In this document: positions 1 through 4,371 of the stretch, in pieces | Layout: the number at the start of each line of letters is the position of its first letter | How positions within the stretch are numbered: position 1 is the stretch's first letter | Assembly (NCBI GenBank): GCA_020026285.1 | Contig: JAHHQS010000165.1 | Location: forward strand, 1 to 8,095 | DNA length: 8,095 nucleotides | From: Parabacteroides sp. | Lineage (GTDB): Bacteria; Bacteroidota; Bacteroidia; Bacteroidales; Tannerellaceae | Reading direction: 5' to 3' | Notes under the pieces: generated by a model | What the model was told of the DNA's origin: nothing | The model's input: only the letters and a program-made list of their open reading frames with translations | Database searches by the model: none | Program-made: the position numbers and the translations under genes

Positions 1-229
1 AATCTCAATTAGTAATTAATCAAAAACTGTAAACCATTTCCAGTAAAGGTCAACAATGTAATGTTTCTCCAAAAAGGATACATCTTTTTTTCAAAAATCT
101 TGGAACTTTTTCGAAAAACGTCAAAGCTTTTTGAGAAGAGCTCGTAAGCCTATATTTTCCCTCTTTTATCGATTTTGCCCTTCATTTTTTAAATAAAGTT
201 AAACTGAGATATTTTTATGCCATTCAATA

Positions 230-240
230 GTGTTATATAA
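230..240 (+). repeat. 11-bp direct repeat GTGTTATATAA, copy 1
   Basis: GTGTTATATAA occurs here and again at 420-430. This copy sits 11 bp before the TATATTTG promoter element, and the second sits 14 bp before a weaker ATTATTTG element. It contains most of a 10-bp palindrome, GTTATATAAC (232-241). It may be a shared regulator site or an upstream promoter element, but in AT-rich DNA a chance repeat is possible. Confidence 0.35.
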
Positions 241-251
241 CATAAAGTCTG

Positions 252-259
252 TATATTTG
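252..259 (+). promoter_or_regulatory. Bacteroidales-type -7 promoter element TATATTTG
   Basis: TATATTTG matches the Bacteroidetes sigma-factor -7 consensus TAnnTTTG at every defined position, and it is followed by GCATCG, a context I associate with strong Bacteroides promoters. I see no clean TTTG at the -33 position; GTGTTA around 230-235 is the nearest candidate. Transcription would start near 265-268 and run into the short leader and terminator ending at 330. This is a main reason for assigning the left part of the window to Bacteroidales. Confidence 0.6.
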
Positions 260-272
260 CATCGTGTTTTTC

Positions 273-317
273 ATGGTATTAGATTTAAGGTTAACAATTG
301 AGATTGGGTTGTCGTGA
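273..317 (+). CDS. possible 14-residue leader peptide MVLDLRLTIEIGLS
   Basis: An ATG at 273 opens a frame of 14 codons ending in TGA at 315-317. The frame spans the whole 5' arm of the terminator (307-313), and its stop lies in the 4-base loop. A ribosome reaching the stop would cover the stem and could prevent termination, so translation would favour read-through. Four of the 14 residues are leucine (TTA, TTA, TTA, TTG), which would be the natural candidate for an amino-acid signal. There is no clear ribosome-binding site, which is normal in Bacteroidales, and such a short frame can arise by chance. Confidence 0.25.
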   Translation: MVLDLRLTIEIGLS

Positions 318-330
318 GACAGCCTTTTTT
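307..330 (+). terminator. intrinsic terminator (or attenuator hairpin)
   Basis: GGTTGTC (307-313), loop GTGA (314-317) and GACAGCC (318-324) form a 7-bp stem with one G-U pair, followed by six T (325-330). This is a textbook intrinsic terminator for the + strand. No full gene precedes it in the window, so it terminates the short leader starting near 266. Confidence 0.7.
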
Positions 331-388
331 CGTTTTAAGACGGTTCGTCAAATACTACTCTATTTAAGTCTGCTATTCAGAATATTTA

Positions 389-401
389 TTAAGTCACTTA
401 A
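389..401. promoter_or_regulatory. small inverted repeat TTAAGT-C-ACTTAA
   Basis: Two perfect 6-base arms flank a single central C. The half-site TTAAGTC also appears at 364-370. The position, about 110 bases before the first gene of the cassette, would suit an operator or a regulator half-site pair, but nothing identifies the regulator. Confidence 0.2.
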
Positions 402-419
402 TCATAACGATTGCTATCT

Positions 420-430
420 GTGTTATATAA
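420..430 (+). repeat. 11-bp direct repeat GTGTTATATAA, copy 2
   Basis: This is the second copy of the 11-mer at 230-240. It lies 14 bp before an ATTATTTG element and about 80 bases before the first gene of the cassette. Confidence 0.35.
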
Positions 431-435
431 TGTTA

Positions 436-452
436 AAATAATCGATTATTTG
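436..452 (+). promoter_or_regulatory. perfect 16-bp palindrome overlapping a weak promoter element
   Basis: AAATAATCGATTATTT (436-451) is a perfect palindrome centred between 443 and 444. The sequence ATTATTTG (445-452) overlaps its right arm and resembles the Bacteroidales -7 element TAnnTTTG imperfectly, with TTTG intact and the leading TA lost. A palindrome covering a promoter about 58 bases upstream of the first start codon is a reasonable autoregulatory operator. No regulator with a recognisable DNA-binding domain is seen in the cassette. Confidence 0.3.
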
Positions 453-509
453 AATTCAGGAAAATAAGCAATAAAGAAAATGACTATTTTAGACTGCAAA
501 ATTTAGTAA

Positions 510-761
510 ATGAATACAGAGAGATATTTTAGACATTTCAAAGGAGGATTATATCAATTGATTGGTTATGCATTTGATAGTGAAACTCTAGAAGAAATGG
601 TTATATATCAGGCATTGTATGGTGACCACAAAGTATGGGTTCGCCCTAAGAATATGTTTTTTGAAGATGTTGTTTTAGATAACAACAAGATACCCAGATT
701 CCAAGAATTAACTAAAAAAGAAATTCTATGTTTATCACAGATCAAGAAAGAAAATACTTAA
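510..761 (+). CDS. DUF1653 family protein
   Basis: This 83-residue protein belongs to the DUF1653 family, small proteins of roughly this length. The match covers nearly the whole chain: the H-F-K-G-G-L-Y-Q motif (residues 9-16), SETLEEMVIYQALYGD (24-39), the V-W-V-R-P segment (42-46) and the P-R-F near residues 62-64. Biochemical function is unknown; a beta-rich ligand- or protein-binding role is only a guess. There is no signal peptide or membrane segment, so it is cytosolic. It is the first gene of the cassette, and its last 34 bases overlap the start of the nuclease-like gene in another frame, which suggests translational coupling. The start is the only upstream ATG in frame; no Shine-Dalgarno site is visible. 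Confidence 0.85.
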   Translation: MNTERYFRHFKGGLYQLIGYAFDSETLEEMVIYQALYGDHKVWVRPKNMFFEDVVLDNNKIPRFQELTKKEILCLSQIKKENT

Positions 762-1573
762 AGAATAAACACAAAGGTGGTGTAAATAATACCAAAGGGT
801 GTTTATACGAAAATTATTATGCAGTTTATTCTATTCTGGTTTTAATGAATAAATACAATACCCAACTGAATAACATATATCTAAGTTCACAAGTTGAAAA
901 TGCTTTTGTCGATGATTTTCTGATTGTTTATTCTGACCATCATAAAACTTATTGTCAATTAAAGAATGTACAGTCTTTAACCTGGCAGACCGGGAAGCTT
1001 AAATATGATTTTATCAGACAAAAGGAAATATCCACTAAGAGGCAAGAGAATTTTGATTTGTTGCTTGTTTATTCAGATTCGAGAAAGGCTGTTGTTAAAA
1101 TTCCAGATGAAATAGTTTCATGTACTACAACTTCATTTTTTCCGAATTGTAGAAGTTTGAATGAGTTAATTTTATCTTATGAACCATTTAAACAGGCTAT
1201 TCTAAATATTGTATGCAATAAACAGATTGAAGACGATAAGTTGTTTGGTATTGCAGGAGCTTTCTTGGGAGCATGGAATAGTACCAGTCAACAAAACGTA
1301 ACATTAAATGATATAATCAGTACAAGTTATATCATTGGTAAAGGGTTCATTAATATTAATATTCCAGAGACTGTTAATATTGAGATATCCGATGAAAGTC
1401 AGAAGATTTTTAAAGACTGTGGACTTGATTATCAAGTGAATGGTAGTATGCTTACCTGGAACACTAAAAACAATCGTCTAAAAGGAGAATTAAAATGGTC
1501 TGAAGATATAGAAGAGAAACTTTCAGATATTCATCCTTCTGATATGTGGAATTTAATAGAAATACTTAGCTAA
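728..1573 (+). CDS. predicted PD-(D/E)XK-like nuclease of a possible conflict system
   Basis: This 281-residue soluble protein is one I cannot assign to a named family with certainty. The N-terminal region reads like the start of a restriction-endonuclease-fold domain: a glycine-rich G-G-V-N-N-T-K-G (17-24), then a helix with Y-E-N-Y-Y (27-31; candidate Glu28), then D-D-F-L-I-V-Y (62-68) and Y-C-Q-L-K-N (75-80). An acidic residue on one strand (Asp62/Asp63) followed about 14 residues later by Q-x-K (Gln77, Lys79) fits the PD-(D/E)XK active site, and the G-x-x-Y-E helix recalls DUF4297/Cap4-type dsDNA nucleases. Residues 100-281 show no motif I know and may be a sensor or partner-binding region. 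The only start before the conserved part is ATG 728, inside the DUF1653 gene. Local GC is low (14/60 in the line from 841), as often seen in transferred defence genes. DNA cleavage is inferred. Confidence 0.55.
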   Translation: MFITDQERKYLKNKHKGGVNNTKGCLYENYYAVYSILVLMNKYNTQLNNIYLSSQVENAFVDDFLIVYSDHHKTYCQLKNVQSLTWQTGKLKYDFIRQKEISTKRQENFDLLLVYSDSRKAVVKIPDEIVSCTTTSFFPNCRSLNELILSYEPFKQAILNIVCNKQIEDDKLFGIAGAFLGAWNSTSQQNVTLNDIISTSYIIGKGFININIPETVNIEISDESQKIFKDCGLDYQVNGSMLTWNTKNNRLKGELKWSEDIEEKLSDIHPSDMWNLIEILS

Positions 1574-1583
1574 ATTAGAAATT

Positions 1584-2270
1584 ATGAGAATATATAAAAA
1601 TCTGAAATATGAAAGTGATTTAAAAATAATTCACTTGATGCAATCCTTATCAAAGCCCCAGATTTCTGTTGCCGATTATAGGGATACTTTCTTTGAAATA
1701 GGGAAAGCTTTGGGAAAGGTGCTTAATGATTGTTCTCAGGATAATTATGGGAATACCATGCTGGCTTGTGCTTCTGAAGACGCAGACTGGTTGGTAGATG
1801 GAGTATTAAAAACTCTTTCCAGAAAAGATATTTCTCTGGCTGTCTTCTGGAATGAACGAATTACTTTAGATGAAACATCGGGACTGGAATATAGTCCGAT
1901 TATTAAATCATATATCGAACCTATAACAGATTGTAAAACGCTGATTCTGGTCAAATCTATTATTAGCACTTCCTGTGTAGTAAAAACACAAATCACAAGA
2001 CTTGTAAATAAGATTCAACCTGAAAAGATTTATATTATAGCACCTGTTATGTATAAAGATGCTGAATCTTCTTTAAGAAAAGAATTTCCTCCTGAAATCT
2101 CCAATAAATTCAATTTTATCACATTTGCTGTAGATTCAACAAGAGATAGTCAGAATACAATTATTCCTGGCATTGGAGGGATGATTTATTCCAAATTAGG
2201 ATTAGGAGATGCTCATGCTAAAAATAAATATATCCCTAATCTTGTGAAAGAACGCATGGAAACAAATTAA
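1584..2270 (+). CDS. phosphoribosyltransferase-like protein of the cassette
   Basis: This 228-residue soluble protein starts 10 nt after the nuclease-like gene and is almost certainly co-transcribed with it. The chain suggests a phosphoribosyltransferase (PRTase) Rossmann-like fold: a first core segment Y-G-N-T-M-L-A-C-A-S (55-64), a strand and turn C-K-T-L-I-L-V-K-S-I-I-S-T-S-C-V-V (117-133) where PRTases carry the PRPP loop, a following strand K-I-Y-I-I-A-P-V (148-155), and a C-terminal P-G-I-G-G-M-I-Y-S-K-L-G-L (195-207) reminiscent of the P-G-x-G-D end of uracil PRTases. The usual acidic pair before the PRPP loop is replaced by Lys124-Ser125, so catalysis is doubtful; it may bind a nucleotide or act as sensor or antitoxin. 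PRTase-like proteins occur in known conflict modules such as PsyrTA, but this is not evidently a homologue. Terminates at 2,303-2,341. Confidence 0.5.
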   Translation: MRIYKNLKYESDLKIIHLMQSLSKPQISVADYRDTFFEIGKALGKVLNDCSQDNYGNTMLACASEDADWLVDGVLKTLSRKDISLAVFWNERITLDETSGLEYSPIIKSYIEPITDCKTLILVKSIISTSCVVKTQITRLVNKIQPEKIYIIAPVMYKDAESSLRKEFPPEISNKFNFITFAVDSTRDSQNTIIPGIGGMIYSKLGLGDAHAKNKYIPNLVKERMETN

Positions 2271-2302
2271 TGAAATTCTGATATAAATGCATTAAATAAA
2301 CA

Positions 2303-2341
2303 AAAGGAGAATTGCCTCACAGCAACTCTCCTTTATTTTTT
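2303..2341. terminator. bidirectional intrinsic terminator between convergent genes
   Basis: AAAGGAGAATTGC (2303-2315), loop CTCACA (2316-2321) and GCAACTCTCCTTT (2322-2334) form a 13-bp stem with a single A/C mismatch. It is followed on + by ATTTTTT (2335-2341). On the minus strand the stem is followed by a T-rich but less uniform tail. It lies 32 bases after the PRTase-like stop and 17 bases after the stop of the convergent GH97 gene, so it can serve both transcripts. Confidence 0.8.
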
Positions 2342-2357
2342 ATTTATCATATAGAAT

Positions 2358-4277
2358 TTACTTTCTAATTCGGATGCAGACACCGCCGCCTGGAGCTAAT
2401 CTGACCTGAATTTGTCCTCCGGCTTTGACTTCACTCTTTTCCACATTATATGATTCTCTGTTGCGTAGATAATGAGCCGTGTCACCATCGCGAACCATTG
2501 TCATCTGATAACTTCCTTCGGGCAGAAATGACAGAGGAATTGTCAGGACACGTTCCTCTTCGTTAGTTGCTGCAGCCACCAGATAATCAGTTACTGTTTC
2601 GCGCATCATCACGATGTATTTACCAATCTGTCCGTCCAATGTCTTGCTTTCCTTCCAAGGCTGCTGTTCGGCTGAGATAAAATCGAGCAGTTCCGGATAC
2701 TTGCGATACATTTCCGGAATATCAGGAAGAATGGTTGCTCCCGAATAAGTGATTAATGTTCGGGCTGCTTCTGAAACCAAAGTAGATGAAACCGGCTGAT
2801 TCTCGTCAACGCGGGTTGTGCTTCCCTGACGCAAATCGAACATTCCGTTGTTCATATCAAGCGGACCGGATAACATATTCACAAATACAGTTGTTACGAA
2901 TGTCTTCGGAACAAATACATGATGACCGTCCAGCTGGGCATGACAGAATTCACGCGTGATGGCATTCGGCCAGGTTCGCATCTGACCATATGGATGAACC
3001 GGACCATCGTGATAATCAACCAGAAGTTTGTTCTGAGCACACAGAGCCGTGATCTTCTGAGTCCAGTGATTTTTCTCTTCCGGTGTTCCCCGCATGAAAC
3101 CATATTTAACGCCGGCTGCTCCCCATTCGCCATACTGTTTCAATGTCTCTTCTATCGGATATTTACGTCCGCCCACATCATTCAGATAAAGCCAGACTCC
3201 TACTCCTTTTTCCTTGCCATACTGCAGAATACGTTTCACATCATTCGCCTTCTCACCAGTCACCGGATTCGAATCCTTGGCAAATTCCGGTCCGTACCAG
3301 TTGGCATCGAGAACCAGATATCTGATTCCATTCTCCGAAGCAAAATCGATCATTCTCACCCACGAAGAATAATTCATTCCGTATTTATAACCATCATCAG
3401 TTACTGCGCCATTGATTCGCCAGTCCCAGACAGCAAGTCCCGGTTTGACCCAGGAGAAATCGCCTTCCGGATCCGGATTCAGTAATTCAATCAGATGAGA
3501 ATCGACCATCACTCCCGGAGTTGTGCCATAGAAAACAACTCTCCAGGCTGAAGCATAACCGCCTTTAATTTCTGACGGACGGGAAATAACGGAGAACATC
3601 TTCTCTCCTGCTTCTGAAGAAAGGACAAGCGGCTGACCTTCTATCAGATTGGCTTCGTGCAAAGCCATATACTGATTATCGGAAACCTGAACAGTCATCA
3701 CCGGAAGACGTTTACCTATCACTGCCGTCAGCTTGTCCGGACCGAGATTATGATTCTCTCCATTATAGAACCACGAAGTATAATCACCATTGAAATTATA
3801 TTGAGTCAGTTCACTGCGGATGGCAGCCGTCTGATTTCCTTCTTCAGGAACCACATAACGGAAAGCAAATCCGTCGTTGTAAGCACGGAATACAATCTGC
3901 ATCTGATTCACGCCCTTTGTCTCAGCAGGAGACTTCAAAGTCAGCGTCAGTTCATTATACTGATCTTTCACTTCCGAACGTTTTCCCCAGACTGGTTTCC
4001 ATATTCCGTCGTGACTGGCTTCCGTTGTAGAAACAGTCCATTCCTTCGACGGAATGGTGCCCTGCTTTTCACTTTCATAACCTAATCTGGACGGCGCAAT
4101 CAGCTTTTCTCCATTTCCAGCAAAAGAATAACCAAACATTCCTGTTGAATCCTTCTCAACAGAAACAACTAATTTTCCATCTGGTGATGAAAGCGTATAA
4201 CTGTCCTTCTGCAAACTGCAGGATGATGTTGATATCAATCCGCCTAAAGCAGCAGCCAGAAGTATGTGTGTTTTCAT
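2358..4277 (-). CDS. glycoside hydrolase family 97 lipoprotein
   Basis: This 639-residue exo-acting alpha-glycoside hydrolase has the full GH97 architecture: an N-terminal beta-sandwich (about 26-275), a TIM barrel (about 280-545) and a C-terminal beta domain (about 550-639). The signal peptide ends near Cys20 (S-T-S-S-C), suggesting a lipoprotein. No acidic run follows the Cys, so surface export is less likely and the periplasm more so. Barrel landmarks are V-W-D-W-R (283-287), L-D-A-N-W-Y (323-328), G-V-K-Y-G-F-M (389-395), D-Y-H-D-G-P (421-426), R-T-W-P-N (434-438) and T-R-E-F (441-444). The position of the retaining Asp nucleophile seems to be Gly393, as in inverting SusB-like enzymes, but the base position is Asp424 rather than the Glu expected in SusB; Glu443 is the likely general acid. 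Substrate (alpha-glucoside or alpha-galactoside) is therefore unresolved. It follows the beta-helix gene by 94 nt on the same strand. No Shine-Dalgarno site; start fixed by the signal peptide. Confidence 0.9.
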   Translation of the reverse strand: MKTHILLAAALGGLISTSSCSLQKDSYTLSSPDGKLVVSVEKDSTGMFGYSFAGNGEKLIAPSRLGYESEKQGTIPSKEWTVSTTEASHDGIWKPVWGKRSEVKDQYNELTLTLKSPAETKGVNQMQIVFRAYNDGFAFRYVVPEEGNQTAAIRSELTQYNFNGDYTSWFYNGENHNLGPDKLTAVIGKRLPVMTVQVSDNQYMALHEANLIEGQPLVLSSEAGEKMFSVISRPSEIKGGYASAWRVVFYGTTPGVMVDSHLIELLNPDPEGDFSWVKPGLAVWDWRINGAVTDDGYKYGMNYSSWVRMIDFASENGIRYLVLDANWYGPEFAKDSNPVTGEKANDVKRILQYGKEKGVGVWLYLNDVGGRKYPIEETLKQYGEWGAAGVKYGFMRGTPEEKNHWTQKITALCAQNKLLVDYHDGPVHPYGQMRTWPNAITREFCHAQLDGHHVFVPKTFVTTVFVNMLSGPLDMNNGMFDLRQGSTTRVDENQPVSSTLVSEAARTLITYSGATILPDIPEMYRKYPELLDFISAEQQPWKESKTLDGQIGKYIVMMRETVTDYLVAAATNEEERVLTIPLSFLPEGSYQMTMVRDGDTAHYLRNRESYNVEKSEVKAGGQIQVRLAPGGGVCIRIRK

Positions 4278-4371
4278 ATTCTTATATATTTTTTAATTGG
4301 TTTCTCAAAATTCCGAAATTATCATGAAAAAGCCCAACAAACTTCTCATCAAATACGATGACCGAAACAGC

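Larger units (their letters stand above)
266..330 (+). ncRNA. putative short terminated leader RNA (attenuator or small RNA)
   Basis: A transcript starting about 7 nt after the TATATTTG element would end at the hairpin and T-tract at 307-330, giving an RNA of about 65 nt. It contains a 14-codon reading frame whose stop lies in the terminator loop. Two readings are possible: a stand-alone small RNA, or a transcription attenuator where read-through would enter the cassette starting at 510. My impression, from memory and unverified, is that similar promoter-leader-hairpin arrangements recur ahead of other Bacteroidales genes, so this may be a known conserved leader family. The 5' end is an estimate. 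Confidence 0.4.
1..509. other. gene-free leader region upstream of the three-gene cassette
   Basis: I find no protein gene of ordinary length and no tRNA-like or rRNA-like segment in these 509 bases on either strand. The first ~220 bases are AT-rich and hold only homopolymeric runs and a 12-bp palindrome (TTTTTCGAAAAA, 107-118), to which I cannot assign a role. The remainder holds the promoter, short leader and terminator at 252-330, and small symmetric or repeated elements between 380 and 452, all listed separately. Confidence 0.7.

Noticed and set aside
331..360. tRNA-like GGTTCGTCAAAT stretch
   Set aside because: It resembles a T-arm loosely, but there is no GGTTCGAnTCC, acceptor stem or anticodon arm around it.
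1745..1996. 83-codon minus-strand open frame
   Set aside because: It is antisense inside the PRTase-like gene, with no domain-like features and no promoter; a coding shadow.
2919..3485. 188-codon plus-strand open frame opposite the GH97 gene
   Set aside because: It lies wholly antisense to a well-supported GH97 gene and its translation has no recognisable motifs. The same holds for the plus-strand frames at 3657-4085 and 4741-5466.
2358..4277. Naming the GH97 gene susB
   Set aside because: The catalytic-base position is not the SusB Glu and there is no SusC/SusD context, so a starch-specific name is unsupported.
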